Virus record (IMG/VR): IMGVR_UViG_3300022074_006580
Coordinates: 1-41,693 of that record
Source of the DNA: a virus
DNA: 41,693 nt
Strand: one strand, 5' to 3'
In this document: piece by piece, positions 19,031 to 27,589 of the stretch
How positions within the stretch are numbered: the first letter of the stretch is position 1
Layout of the letters: the number at the start of each line of letters is the position of its first letter
The notes under the pieces: model-generated
Seen by the model: the letters and a program-made list of their open reading frames with translations, nothing else
Database searches by the model: none
What the model was told of the DNA's origin: nothing
Position numbers and translations under genes: made by a program

Positions 19031-19059
19031 TTGACATGATACCTTATGTTCGCTATAAT
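19031..19059 (+). promoter_or_regulatory. Rightward sigma70-type promoter
   Basis: TTGACA (19031-19036), 17-bp spacer, TATAAT (19054-19059). The HNH start at 19074 would have a leader of only about 8 nt and no Shine-Dalgarno. Confidence 0.87.
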
Positions 19060-19073
19060 TCTGGTATTCGAAA

Positions 19074-19436
19074 ATGGATCTAAAAAGAGACCTCGTAAAA
19101 TACATAAGAGACAAAGCAAAAAACAAATATGAAAAAGGCACTGAGTGTTATATTTGTGGAGAACCAACAGAACTTGATTTTCACCATTTTTATTCATTAA
19201 GTCCGTTAGTTCATAATTATGTAAAAAAGAATAAGTTACTTCCCGAAAATGTTTTATCTTTTCGGGAAGATTTTATACAAGAGCATTGGGCTGAGTTGTA
19301 TGAACACACAGTTACATTATGCCATGCACATCATCTAAAACTACATAAGGTGTATGGAAGAGACCCAGGCTTAGGAACTGCAAAGAAGCAAGAAAGGTGG
19401 GTCGAGATTCAAAGAGAAAAACATGGCATGGTATGA
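19074..19436 (+). CDS. HNH endonuclease
   Basis: 120 residues with zinc pair ECYICGEP (C25, C28), the HNH core LDFHHFYSL (H37, H38) and the downstream TLCHAHHLKLHKVYG. HNH proteins next to large terminases assist cutting at the packaging site in cos-type phages such as HK97. Its own promoter gives a very short leader, and it overlaps the portal by 14 bases. Confidence 0.88.
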   Translation: MDLKRDLVKYIRDKAKNKYEKGTECYICGEPTELDFHHFYSLSPLVHNYVKKNKLLPENVLSFREDFIQEHWAELYEHTVTLCHAHHLKLHKVYGRDPGLGTAKKQERWVEIQREKHGMV

Positions 19437-20622
19437 TCGTATATTAGGAAGAACGCCAGAGGTGGAGGAAAAACTAAATCCTGCACAACAATATTATGAT
19501 CATGCCACAACACCGTCTCGTGAGTTTACATTTAAATATGAGAAAGCATACGAAGACATAGAGATTGTAAATCGTGGTGTAAATCTTATTGTAGATGATA
19601 CATCAGAGATTAAAACAACCGTAGGAGCACAGATACCAGGACTACAGAGTGTCGTAAAAGGCGTAAAAAGATCAAGAGTAAATCTTCTTTTAAATAAAGA
19701 GCCTAATCCTTTCCAAGACATTAGCACATTTAAAAGAAATCTTATCACTGATTTCTTACTCGACGGTAATATTTTTATTTATTACGACGGAGTTCACCTC
19801 TACCATCTTCCCGCCAATAAAATGAACATTCATACAAGTAGTACAACTTATATTGATAAGTTCACTTTTAATGAGAAAGTTGATTACAAAACCTCTGAGA
19901 TAATTCATATAAAAGATAATTCTTTCTATTCTATTTACAGAGGAATATCAAGATTAAAGCCAGCACTTCGAACTATGGTTTTAATGCAAAATATGCGACA
20001 GTTTCAAGATAACTTTTTTAAGAATGGAGCTGTTCCCGGTCTAGTACTTAAGAGCCCAAATACTCTGAGTGAGAAGATCAAAGAAAGAATGATACAGTCT
20101 TGGTCTCTTCGTTACAGACCAGACTCAGGCGGTAGAAGACCTTTAATCCTGGATGGAGGATTAGAGATAGATAGTTTTACAAATACTAACTTTAGGGAGT
20201 TAGACTTTCAAGCAGCTATACATGAGAACGAGAAGATTATTCTAAAAGCGCTAGGCGTTCCTCCAATCATGTTAGACTCTGGTAATAACGCAAACATTCG
20301 ACCTAATATGAGAATGTACTACCTAGAAACTGTATTACCAATAGTGAAGAAAATGCACTTTGGTTTGGAAAAGTATTTTGGATTTGAACTAAAAGAAGAC
20401 GTTACTGAAGTGCCTGCGTTGCAGCCCGAGATGAGAGATCAGTCGCAGTACTATACTGCTCTAGTTAATGGAGGAATTATATCACCAAATGAAGCTAGAG
20501 AGCACTTAGGTTTTGATCCTGTAGAAGGATATGACGATCTTAGAGTACCTGCCAATATTGCGGGAAGTGCTGCAAATCCGGATGAAGGTGGCAGACCAGA
20601 AGAAGGAGAAGATGATGGGTAG
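19423..20622 (+). CDS. Portal protein, HK97 family
   Basis: 399 residues. Signature segments: DGNIFIYYDGVHLYHLPANK, IIHIKDNSFYSIYRGISRLK, QDNFFKNGAVPGLVLKSPNT and KIILKALGVPPIMLDSGNNA. The portal is the dodecameric ring through which DNA enters and leaves the head. Position between terminase and protease is standard. The C-terminal end is acidic and glycine-rich. Confidence 0.93.
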   Translation: MAWYDRILGRTPEVEEKLNPAQQYYDHATTPSREFTFKYEKAYEDIEIVNRGVNLIVDDTSEIKTTVGAQIPGLQSVVKGVKRSRVNLLLNKEPNPFQDISTFKRNLITDFLLDGNIFIYYDGVHLYHLPANKMNIHTSSTTYIDKFTFNEKVDYKTSEIIHIKDNSFYSIYRGISRLKPALRTMVLMQNMRQFQDNFFKNGAVPGLVLKSPNTLSEKIKERMIQSWSLRYRPDSGGRRPLILDGGLEIDSFTNTNFRELDFQAAIHENEKIILKALGVPPIMLDSGNNANIRPNMRMYYLETVLPIVKKMHFGLEKYFGFELKEDVTEVPALQPEMRDQSQYYTALVNGGIISPNEAREHLGFDPVEGYDDLRVPANIAGSAANPDEGGRPEEGEDDG

Positions 20623-20980
20623 CATAAGACGTAGAGATGTTGCTATAAGAGCAGCAGCAATGGCAATGCTAGAAGAAGGTAAAGTTCTTAGTAAAAAAGA
20701 GTTTGATATGATTACCAAACCTACTGGTGTACGATCAGGTAATCTAATGAATTTATTTGGAAGCTGGTCTCGACTAGTAGGATTTATAGAAAAAGATCAT
20801 CCAGATATATGGGCACAACTTCATGAAGAAGCAGCTCCTGAGCCAGAGCCTGTAAAGGAAGAGGTTTGTGAAGTTTGCGGAGAGGAGTGTGACTGCCCTC
20901 CAGGAGAGTGCAAGTGTGCCAAGCCTGATCCATTAGCAGCTCTTGCTAAAGTATCAGAAGTAAAGGAAGACGATGAATAA
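20612..20980 (+). CDS. Hypothetical protein with Cys-rich end, 122 aa
   Basis: Two adjacent ATGs (20612, 20615) behind AAGGAG, overlapping the portal end. A basic helical N-terminal part (SIRRRDVAIRAAAMAMLEEG, SGNLMNLFGSWSRLVGFIE) resembles a small helix-turn-helix. It is followed by a cysteine cluster (CEVCGEECDCPPGECKCAK, seven Cys) that could bind metal, and an acidic end. No family recognised. Position between portal and capsid suggests an assembly factor; this is inference. Confidence 0.65.
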   Translation: MMGSIRRRDVAIRAAAMAMLEEGKVLSKKEFDMITKPTGVRSGNLMNLFGSWSRLVGFIEKDHPDIWAQLHEEAAPEPEPVKEEVCEVCGEECDCPPGECKCAKPDPLAALAKVSEVKEDDE

Positions 20981-22973
20981 GATATTTAATCTTACTTCCA
21001 CGTTTAAGTCACACGAAGTTGAAGACGGAAGTGTGATGATTCGCGGAATGGCGAGTACGAATGACTTTGATCGTGCAGGAGATACTATTTCTCCTGATGC
21101 ATGGGCAAAGGGTGGCTTAAAGAATTTTGAGAATAATCCAATTATTCTTTTTAATCATGACTATAACAAGCCGATAGGTAGAGCTACGGGGTTAAAAGTA
21201 ACTCCCAATGGTCTAGAACTAGAGGCAAAAATTAGTAAATCTGCACCCGAACATGTGTGCGATTTAGTTAAAGACGGTGTCCTTGGAGCCTTTTCTGTTG
21301 GTTTCCGGGTCAAGGACGCTGATTACTTATCGGAAACCGATGGATATAAGATAAAGGACGCTGAGTTGTTTGAAGTTTCGGTAGTATCCGTTCCTTGCAA
21401 TCAAGCAGCTACTTTTTCTCTGGCGAAGTCTTTTGACTCTGAATCAGAGTATGAAGACTTTAAGAAAACTTTCACCAATCGTGTAGATCTAGCCAGTCAG
21501 TCTCTGGCTAAAGATGATAAATTATCTGTAGCTAGTGACACACTGGACGGAGCGCAAGCTCAAAAGGAGATCAAAATGTCGGAAGAGGTAAAAACTCCCG
21601 AAGTCGACTTGGAAGCATTTGCTAAGAAGGTAGCAGAGGAAACTGCTGCTAAAATTGCAATGAAACAAGCCGAGACTAAAGCTGCTGAAGAAGCTGCAGC
21701 ACAAGAAGCTGTTGAGAAAGCCGCTGCGGAAGCAGAAGCTAAAGCAGTTCAAGAAGAAGAAGTCAAGCAAGCTGTAGTAACTGGTGTTGAATCAGGTACT
21801 GAAAGGCTTCTTGAAGATGTTCAGAAAGAGTTTACTAAGCGTGATGCCGATATGGCAGAAACTCTCGCTAAGTACAAGAAAGAACTCGAAGAGAAAACTG
21901 ACGAAATCACTAAGATGCGTGACTCTAAGCGAGTATTCGCAGATCGTGCTGAAAAGAACGATATTTCTAAGTGGGGTCAGGACTTCTTAACCGCACATAT
22001 GCTAGGTGTAATGACTCGTAAGGGTTGGGATACTAGCTTTGGACGTGACATCCAAGAAAAGGCCGGTATCGACTATGCAACTAATGCTGGCGATATTGAC
22101 CAAGAAGTTTCATCTCTTATTGAGAAGGAAATTCAAAATGAGCTACGTGTAGCTCAACTATTCCGTGAAATCCCTGTGAACGGTGGAGCAACTGTGCTAC
22201 CAATTTCCGTAGATGTTGAGCCTGCAACTTTCTCTGCAAGTGCAGCAACTTCTGGTAACTTGGAAAATCGTGGCGCATCAAACAGCACCTACCGTCCTAA
22301 GCAAGTAATCTTGAATGCGTATCGTTTGATCTCAAGCACCTTTATGGACAACGATGTTGACGAGCAAGTTCTGATTAACTTGATGCCTATGCTGATTGAA
22401 GGCGTAGCACGTGCACACGGTCGTGCAGTTGAGAATGCTATCTTGAATGGTAACTCAAGCGCACCTGCAGGTCTTGCAGACTTTGCCGCAGCAGCAACGC
22501 TGTCTGGCACTGACAACATGGACATCTCTGATGGCGATTTGTTGACTGCTGCTAACTTGTTGACCGCACGTAAGGCAATGGGTAAGTATGGTTTGAATCC
22601 TTCAGATGTAACTTACATTGTTAGCTCAGCGAGCTACTATGATCTGTTGTCAGATTCTGCTTTCCAAACTCTGGATGAAGTAGGATCAGATCTGGCAGTA
22701 CGAGTCACTGGTACAATCGGAGCCGTGTTCGGTTCTCCTGTTGTTGTATCAGAAGAGTTCCCTGCAGACAACACTAACGGAAACATGGCTGCAGTAGCTG
22801 TGTACCCCCGTAACTATGTAATTCCACGTCTACGTGGTGTTACGGTTGAACAAGATTACGAAGTGATGAATCAGCGACGTGTTATCGTTGCGACTCAGTC
22901 ACTCGGATTTGAAGAAATCGTGGCCGGCGCTTCAGCTGACCAACCTTCAGTTCGAATTAACTTCCAGTCTTAA
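20973..22973 (+). CDS. Prohead protease fused to major capsid protein
   Basis: 666 residues. About 1-160 is a HK97-type (U35) prohead protease: FNHDYNKPIGRATG with H62, GAFSVGFRVKD with S108, then ELFEVSVVSVPCNQ. About 202-315 is a coiled coil typical of the scaffolding delta domain. About 320-666 is the HK97-type major capsid protein (GWDTSFGRDIQEKAGIDYAT, KQVILNAYRLISSTFMDNDV, GVARAHGRAVENAILNG). The protease should cut the delta domain and itself away. A strong Shine-Dalgarno and in-frame ATG lie inside at 21576. Confidence 0.93.
   Translation: MNKIFNLTSTFKSHEVEDGSVMIRGMASTNDFDRAGDTISPDAWAKGGLKNFENNPIILFNHDYNKPIGRATGLKVTPNGLELEAKISKSAPEHVCDLVKDGVLGAFSVGFRVKDADYLSETDGYKIKDAELFEVSVVSVPCNQAATFSLAKSFDSESEYEDFKKTFTNRVDLASQSLAKDDKLSVASDTLDGAQAQKEIKMSEEVKTPEVDLEAFAKKVAEETAAKIAMKQAETKAAEEAAAQEAVEKAAAEAEAKAVQEEEVKQAVVTGVESGTERLLEDVQKEFTKRDADMAETLAKYKKELEEKTDEITKMRDSKRVFADRAEKNDISKWGQDFLTAHMLGVMTRKGWDTSFGRDIQEKAGIDYATNAGDIDQEVSSLIEKEIQNELRVAQLFREIPVNGGATVLPISVDVEPATFSASAATSGNLENRGASNSTYRPKQVILNAYRLISSTFMDNDVDEQVLINLMPMLIEGVARAHGRAVENAILNGNSSAPAGLADFAAAATLSGTDNMDISDGDLLTAANLLTARKAMGKYGLNPSDVTYIVSSASYYDLLSDSAFQTLDEVGSDLAVRVTGTIGAVFGSPVVVSEEFPADNTNGNMAAVAVYPRNYVIPRLRGVTVEQDYEVMNQRRVIVATQSLGFEEIVAGASADQPSVRINFQS
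21576..22973 (+). CDS. Nested start: capsid precursor from internal ATG
   Basis: AAAAGGAG lies 6-7 bases before ATG 21576 (residue 202 of the fusion), in frame. Translation there would give a 465-residue delta-domain/capsid precursor without the protease. This would supply many capsid subunits and few protease-bearing chains, as overlapping in-frame pairs do in lambda C/Nu3. It rests on sequence signals only. Confidence 0.6.
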   Translation: MSEEVKTPEVDLEAFAKKVAEETAAKIAMKQAETKAAEEAAAQEAVEKAAAEAEAKAVQEEEVKQAVVTGVESGTERLLEDVQKEFTKRDADMAETLAKYKKELEEKTDEITKMRDSKRVFADRAEKNDISKWGQDFLTAHMLGVMTRKGWDTSFGRDIQEKAGIDYATNAGDIDQEVSSLIEKEIQNELRVAQLFREIPVNGGATVLPISVDVEPATFSASAATSGNLENRGASNSTYRPKQVILNAYRLISSTFMDNDVDEQVLINLMPMLIEGVARAHGRAVENAILNGNSSAPAGLADFAAAATLSGTDNMDISDGDLLTAANLLTARKAMGKYGLNPSDVTYIVSSASYYDLLSDSAFQTLDEVGSDLAVRVTGTIGAVFGSPVVVSEEFPADNTNGNMAAVAVYPRNYVIPRLRGVTVEQDYEVMNQRRVIVATQSLGFEEIVAGASADQPSVRINFQS

Positions 22974-22984
22974 TAACCAGCAAA

Positions 22985-23015
22985 CTTGGGGGAGCTTTGG
23001 CTCTCCCAGGTTTTT
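22985..23015 (+). terminator. Rho-independent terminator after capsid
   Basis: CTTGGGGGAG (22985-22994), loop CTTTGG, CTCTCCCAGG (23001-23010) pairs with G-U steps, then TTTTT. It lies directly before the connector gene, so it should reduce transcription beyond the capsid. Confidence 0.85.
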
Positions 23016-23027
23016 ACTAATTTACTT

Positions 23028-23618
23028 ATGACAGATTTAGTTACATTATCAGATTATAAAGACGCAGAGGGAATTGCAAATCCTAAAGAAGATTTGCGAT
23101 TACAGTCTCTTATTCCATCTGTGAGTCAATTAGTAAAAACCTATTGTGGTAATAGCATAGTAGATTTCTATTCATCAAATAAAGAGGAAGATTTTGATGT
23201 TTATTGGGATACATATGCAGTACAACTTACAGAGAGTCCTATTGTTTCAATAGTAAGTGTACAAGAAAGAGGTAGCTATGATGAGGCTTATACTACTCTC
23301 ACTACAGGAGCGCATGAATATTATCTTGATGCGCGTACCGATAGTATTATACGAACTAATAGCTCTGGCACTCGTCTTAATTGGAAGCAAGGTGTTGGTG
23401 CCGTAAAAGTCACATATAAAGCAGGATATGCTTCTACGCCTTCAGATTTAAAACTAGCAGTATTTGATTTAATTACATACTACTTGAGAGATGAACATAA
23501 AGAGCGTAGAACTCTTGGAGGAGCTAGTATACAGAATCAGCCCTCTACAAGCCAGAGAAATAATGTAGCGTTTCCAGACCACATTAAGCGAGTTTTAGAC
23601 TTATACAAGAATTTTTAA
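23028..23618 (+). CDS. Head-tail connector, gp6-like
   Basis: 196 residues. LRLQSLIPSVSQLVKTYCGN is the helical start of phage gp6-like connectors, VQLTESPIVSIVSVQERGSY and VGAVKVTYKAGYASTPSDLK the usual central strand pattern, then DLITYYLRDEHKERRTLGGA. These rings join portal to tail. The ATG at 23028 is the first in frame after the terminator; no clear Shine-Dalgarno precedes it. Confidence 0.85.
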   Translation: MTDLVTLSDYKDAEGIANPKEDLRLQSLIPSVSQLVKTYCGNSIVDFYSSNKEEDFDVYWDTYAVQLTESPIVSIVSVQERGSYDEAYTTLTTGAHEYYLDARTDSIIRTNSSGTRLNWKQGVGAVKVTYKAGYASTPSDLKLAVFDLITYYLRDEHKERRTLGGASIQNQPSTSQRNNVAFPDHIKRVLDLYKNF

Positions 23619-24985
23619 TGGCAAAGGGTAATCTCAAAAAAGTACTGGAAGAGCTGAATACAAAACTTGAAAAAGATTCAGAAGCCTACCGTACTTTGGT
23701 TGCAAATAAGCAAGCCCATTACTTAGTTCTAGATCAAGAAAAATTAAAGAAACAAATTGAAGCACAACTACTTGCTGTAGAAAAGAAAGCAGACTCAAAG
23801 TTTAATAAACTTAGTAAGGATCTTCAAGGTGTTGTAGACCGTGAAGTTCCAAAAATGTTTAACTACTTAGCTGATAAGCTAGACCCTAAACATTATGAGA
23901 ATCCAAGAAGAAAATATCTAACAGAAAGTTACGATAATAGTGGTGGGGTTTTGACTGTCGTAATTGAAGTAAAAGCAGGAAAGCCTCCTGGCGACGTTTT
24001 TGCATACTTTAGAAGAATTAAACAGAGATCACAGAAAAATTTAGTTACTGAGTTGAACAAAGAGATTGCAAAGTTAAATAAAAGAAATGTAGCTCAGAGG
24101 CAAGAAGTAAAGTCTTCTGATTTTTTAGATATTGGACACGTTGGAGAGTCGGCAGTATCTAAACAAAGAAAAGCAGAAGTAGAGAAAACTTTATTTCAGT
24201 TCAGCCAGCAACAAAATCCAATGGTTAGAAAGTTTATAAAAGAGCTGGCAGGAGAAGTAGAGTTAAAGATTAGACGAGTTCCTTCAAAAAAGAAAGTTGG
24301 CGGAAAAGAAGTAAACGAAATAACTCTTGAAAGTACACGTTTAAACAAAGCAGAGGGGCAAGAATTAAAGAAAGTAGCTGGCGAAATAAATGATAAGCTA
24401 GAAAAACTTATAGCTGCATTAGACCCAACACCTGCAGAACTTTCTGGCTCTCCTTCTTATGTCGATAGAGCAGAGCAACAGGCTGTTAATATGATGGCTA
24501 ATGTTGCGACAAAGGTTGGAGCTAAAAAGAACTTTAAGGCAAAAAAACAAGTTAAAAAGACTTCAACTGCTTCTGTAAAACGAAAGTCAAAAGCAAGTGC
24601 AGGAAAATCTTTTAACGATAAAACAAAAGCTCCTGCAATTAAAATGGGATCCGATGAAGGCAGAAAGCAATCGCCTATAAGCTTAATGGCTTTGATAAAT
24701 GCAAAACTGCCTTCTACAGTAAGAAAGAACATGGGTGCTCCAAGATTGGAGAATCAAACTGGACGATTTGCTTCTAGCGTTCGTATGGTGGATGCAACAA
24801 TAACTCCACAAGGCTTTCCAAGCTTAGGATATACTTATCAAAAGCAGCCCTATGGAGTTTTTGAATCAACAAGTGGAAGTAGGTTTGCAAGCATAGAAAG
24901 AGACCCAAGAACTTTAATAGATAAGTCTATAAGAGAAATTGCAGCAGAACTGGTAACAATGAGACTGTATACAAGGAGAGTCTAG
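23618..24985 (+). CDS. Long basic head-tail joining region protein, 455 aa
   Basis: N-terminal coiled coil (LKKVLEELNTKLEKDSEAYR), lysine-rich central part, and a C-terminal section (APRLENQTGRFASSVRMVDA, SLGYTYQKQPYGVFESTSGS) like neck or tail-completion proteins. Its place between the connector and tail terminator fits a head-closure or HK97 gp10-like role, but it is much longer than usual (about 130 aa), so the N-terminal half is extra. Family assignment tentative. Confidence 0.6.
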   Translation: MAKGNLKKVLEELNTKLEKDSEAYRTLVANKQAHYLVLDQEKLKKQIEAQLLAVEKKADSKFNKLSKDLQGVVDREVPKMFNYLADKLDPKHYENPRRKYLTESYDNSGGVLTVVIEVKAGKPPGDVFAYFRRIKQRSQKNLVTELNKEIAKLNKRNVAQRQEVKSSDFLDIGHVGESAVSKQRKAEVEKTLFQFSQQQNPMVRKFIKELAGEVELKIRRVPSKKKVGGKEVNEITLESTRLNKAEGQELKKVAGEINDKLEKLIAALDPTPAELSGSPSYVDRAEQQAVNMMANVATKVGAKKNFKAKKQVKKTSTASVKRKSKASAGKSFNDKTKAPAIKMGSDEGRKQSPISLMALINAKLPSTVRKNMGAPRLENQTGRFASSVRMVDATITPQGFPSLGYTYQKQPYGVFESTSGSRFASIERDPRTLIDKSIREIAAELVTMRLYTRRV

Positions 24986-25440
24986 TGTCAACAAGAACAT
25001 ATACTTCTAGACGAGCAAATATACTAGAAGCTCTTACTGTTAAGTTGCAAGATATTGATGGCTCTGGAGTATTTCTTACTGACTTACAAAACAATGTTCA
25101 TCCTAGACTTAAGTTCTGGGATGAAGTAGTAGAGTTTCCTGCAGTACACTTAAATGCAGGAGCAGAAACAAGACAGTATCAGGGCGGTGGCTATAAAGAT
25201 AGATTTTTAAGTATAGTTGTTCGATGTTATGTTTCTGATGAAAATGATGCCACAGAAGCTTTAAACATGCTGATGGAAGACATTGAAACAGTACTAGAAG
25301 ATAACTCTAGACTAGAATACTCTGATAAACAGAATAATACATTTAATGTTCAACAGATCACAATAGTCAGTATTAATACTGACGAAGGTGTACTAGAGCC
25401 CCTAGGTGTAGGTGAAATTACAATAGAGGTTCGATATTAG
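24985..25440 (+). CDS. Tail terminator protein (lambda gpU-like)
   Basis: 151 residues, GTG start at 24985 with AAGGAG upstream, overlapping the previous stop by 1 base. EALTVKLQDIDGSGVFLTDL and FLSIVVRCYVSDENDATEAL match the alpha-beta pattern of gpU-like terminators, which cap the tail tube. Position before the tail tube gene supports it. Confidence 0.75.
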   Translation: MSTRTYTSRRANILEALTVKLQDIDGSGVFLTDLQNNVHPRLKFWDEVVEFPAVHLNAGAETRQYQGGGYKDRFLSIVVRCYVSDENDATEALNMLMEDIETVLEDNSRLEYSDKQNNTFNVQQITIVSINTDEGVLEPLGVGEITIEVRY

Positions 25441-25501
25441 AAAATACTGGCACGAACAGACGTTCACGTCCAAGTCTTTTCAAGTTTCATAGGAGAAAAC
25501 T

Positions 25502-26662
25502 ATGGCTACTAATTTGTATTTTAGTCGCGATACTAAAGTCTATATTGAGGTAACAAATGGAGTCTTTGAAGTTCCTGTTCTCGATGGCTTTAGTTTTAGT
25601 CAGGCTAATAATTCAACAGAAGTAACACTCGCAGAGATGGAATCATCTGCCGGTGTAAGTAAGCGTGGACGAAGAGTATTTAACGACTCACTCGCACCTG
25701 TTGAGTGGTCTTTCTCTACTTATGTCCGTCCTTTTAAATCCGCAGGCACAAACGTTGCCGGAAATGCAAACAAAAATAGCATAACTAGTCATCATGCTGT
25801 AGAAGAGATTCTATGGGCTCTTATGGCAGGTCCTGCTACCTATACTGCAACTACTAGTTCGGCAAATGCTGCACTAACTGGTTTAACCACAGACGCTACC
25901 GACTTAGATATTACATTTGCTAACTCAAATAAATCTACATTGGGAACGGCAAATATTTATTTCTCACTTGATGATGCTGGAGGCAACCCGACGGTTTATA
26001 AGTGTACTGATGCTGTTGTAAATGAAGCAACTGTTGATTTTGATATTGATGGTATTGCAACAATTAACTGGTCTGGTTTTGCTACAACATTGGCTTCTTC
26101 AAGTAAGCCTACTCGTACAGTATTTGAAGCAATTGGTGCTACGAATAACTATATTCGTAACCGACTAACTCAGCTTACAATTACTGCAGATGATACTACT
26201 ACTTTCCCAGGAGCAAGCAGTAACGGTGTATATAACCTTACTCTTACCGGCGGAAGTTTTACTATTTCAAACAATATGACATTCTTAACGCCAGAAACAA
26301 TTGGTTCAGTTAACCTACCTATTGGTCACGTTACCGGAGCACGCTCTGTAAGCGGATCCTTTACCTGTTATCTAGCCTTAGACACTTCTAGCAACTTAGG
26401 AACATCAACTGATTTCTATGCAGACCTCACAACGACTGCAGCAAGAAATAAAGTTGTAAATAAGTTTGCAACTACATTTAAGATTGGTGGTGCTTCCGCA
26501 GCTCCTCGCTTAGAAGTAGTCTTCCCCACAGCTCACTTTGAGATTCCTTCTCACAGTGTAGAAGATGTTATTTCTCTTGAAACAACGTTCCAAGCGTTGC
26601 CTTCCACGATTGATAATACAAATGAGGTAACTCTCAAATACTTAGGTCTAGCACCTGCATAA
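25502..26662 (+). CDS. Major tail tube protein
   Basis: 386 residues. TAGGAG precedes the ATG. KVYIEVTNGVFEVPVLDGFS and VSKRGRRVFNDSLAPVEWSF fit siphovirus tube proteins; a long central part rich in Thr/Ser/Asn looks like an extra Ig-like insertion. Followed immediately by a strong terminator and a new promoter, as expected for a very abundant product. Larger than lambda gpV (246). Confidence 0.78.
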   Translation: MATNLYFSRDTKVYIEVTNGVFEVPVLDGFSFSQANNSTEVTLAEMESSAGVSKRGRRVFNDSLAPVEWSFSTYVRPFKSAGTNVAGNANKNSITSHHAVEEILWALMAGPATYTATTSSANAALTGLTTDATDLDITFANSNKSTLGTANIYFSLDDAGGNPTVYKCTDAVVNEATVDFDIDGIATINWSGFATTLASSSKPTRTVFEAIGATNNYIRNRLTQLTITADDTTTFPGASSNGVYNLTLTGGSFTISNNMTFLTPETIGSVNLPIGHVTGARSVSGSFTCYLALDTSSNLGTSTDFYADLTTTAARNKVVNKFATTFKIGGASAAPRLEVVFPTAHFEIPSHSVEDVISLETTFQALPSTIDNTNEVTLKYLGLAPA

Positions 26663-26666
26663 GAAG

Positions 26667-26688
26667 AAGGGGCTTCGGCCCCTTTTTT
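26667..26688 (+). terminator. Rho-independent terminator, TTCG loop
   Basis: AAGGGGC (26667-26673), loop TTCG, GCCCCTT (26678-26684) and T run. Ends the tail tube unit. Confidence 0.92.
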
Positions 26689-26713
26689 CTTCCCACCACA
26701 CAAAAAATATTTC

Positions 26714-26742
26714 TTGACATTTTTTCTCTCGTCGAGTAGAAT
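26714..26742 (+). promoter_or_regulatory. Rightward promoter for tail assembly genes
   Basis: TTGACA (26714-26719), 17-bp spacer, TAGAAT (26737-26742). Leader of about 35 nt with GAGGA before ATG 26784. Confidence 0.82.
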
Positions 26743-26783
26743 ATATCTTAATTAAATTGTCGCACCCTTTTGAGGAATTTTTT

Positions 26784-27206
26784 ATGACCGATACGCCCGT
26801 TTCTTTAGCCAGTCTTATGACATCAAGTAAGACGGTTTCAATTGACTTTCCAGGTTACACAGGAATGTCGATTGACTTATGTTATTTAGCACGTGAAGAA
26901 CTTATTAAACTTCGTAAACGATGCATTAAAACTAAATGGGATAAGAAAACCCATCAGCCTTTAGAAGAGCTAGATGAGGATAAATTCTTAGTTGAATACA
27001 CAAAAGCAGTACTCAAAGGATGGTCAGGTCTTAAGTATCGATACCTAGAAGAGCTTCTTTTGGTAGATATAGGAGATCTTGATCCTGACGATGAATTGCC
27101 TTTTACTCAAGAAAATGGAGAGTTGCTTATGAAAAACGCAAACTCTTTTGATACTTGGGTAACTGAAACAGTGGGTGAGCTGGAAAATTTTACGGAGCGC
27201 AAGTAG
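26784..27206 (+). CDS. Tail assembly chaperone (lambda gpG-like)
   Basis: 140 residues. The start at 26784 has GAGGA upstream. SIDFPGYTGMSIDLCYLARE and LEYTKAVLKGWSGLKYRYLE-like segments resemble gpG-type chaperones (family known for divergent sequence). It lies between tube and tape measure, and a slippery site near its end leads into the next frame. The product is not part of the virion; it binds the tape measure. Confidence 0.8.
   Translation: MTDTPVSLASLMTSSKTVSIDFPGYTGMSIDLCYLAREELIKLRKRCIKTKWDKKTHQPLEELDEDKFLVEYTKAVLKGWSGLKYRYLEELLLVDIGDLDPDDELPFTQENGELLMKNANSFDTWVTETVGELENFTERK
27185..27191 (+). promoter_or_regulatory. -1 ribosomal frameshift slippery site
   Basis: The heptamer A AAT TTT in the gpG frame allows both tRNAs to re-pair one base back (AAA TTT). 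After it, the gpG frame stops at 27206 while the -1 frame runs open from 27191 to 27589. Confidence 0.8.
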
Positions 27207-27589
27207 CAGAAATAGTAAAGCTGCTTGAGCGCTTTGTAAAAGAATCCGGACAAAAAGTAGATGTTGATAAATATCTTCTACTGTGTGAACAATTAGGACA
27301 AGAGCCAGATCCGAGTAAAATGCCACTGGAGGCTTCTGCATTTCCGCAAGAAGTTCAGGTGGCATTTTTTATGTTTGACCTTTTACCAGATCGCTGGGAT
27401 GGAAACTCAGGCTTATATATGGGCAAAGACTGGGGTGCAGCAAATTTTTTGTTTGATTTATATGGTTTTGACGAAAAAACAGACATTGTTTACTTTATGA
27501 AAATTTATGAAAATTTAGTAATTAATGATAGGGCTGAACAAACAGAAAGAAAAAGAAAGGCCGCAGAGCGGAAAGCAAAGAGTAACTAA
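27191..27589 (+). CDS. Frameshift extension of the chaperone (gpT-like part of GT)
   Basis: Read only by -1 shift from gpG. It adds 132 residues beginning YGAQVAEIVKLLERFVKESG and giving a GT fusion of 268 residues. No start codon lies in frame close to its beginning; the first ATG is at 27320. The T part (VAFFMFDLLPDRWDGNSGLY) ends with a charged helix (EQTERKRKAAERKAK). In lambda the fusion recruits tail tube subunits to the tape measure. Confidence 0.8.
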   Translation, partial: YGAQVAEIVKLLERFVKESGQKVDVDKYLLLCEQLGQEPDPSKMPLEASAFPQEVQVAFFMFDLLPDRWDGNSGLYMGKDWGAANFLFDLYGFDEKTDIVYFMKIYENLVINDRAEQTERKRKAAERKAKSN

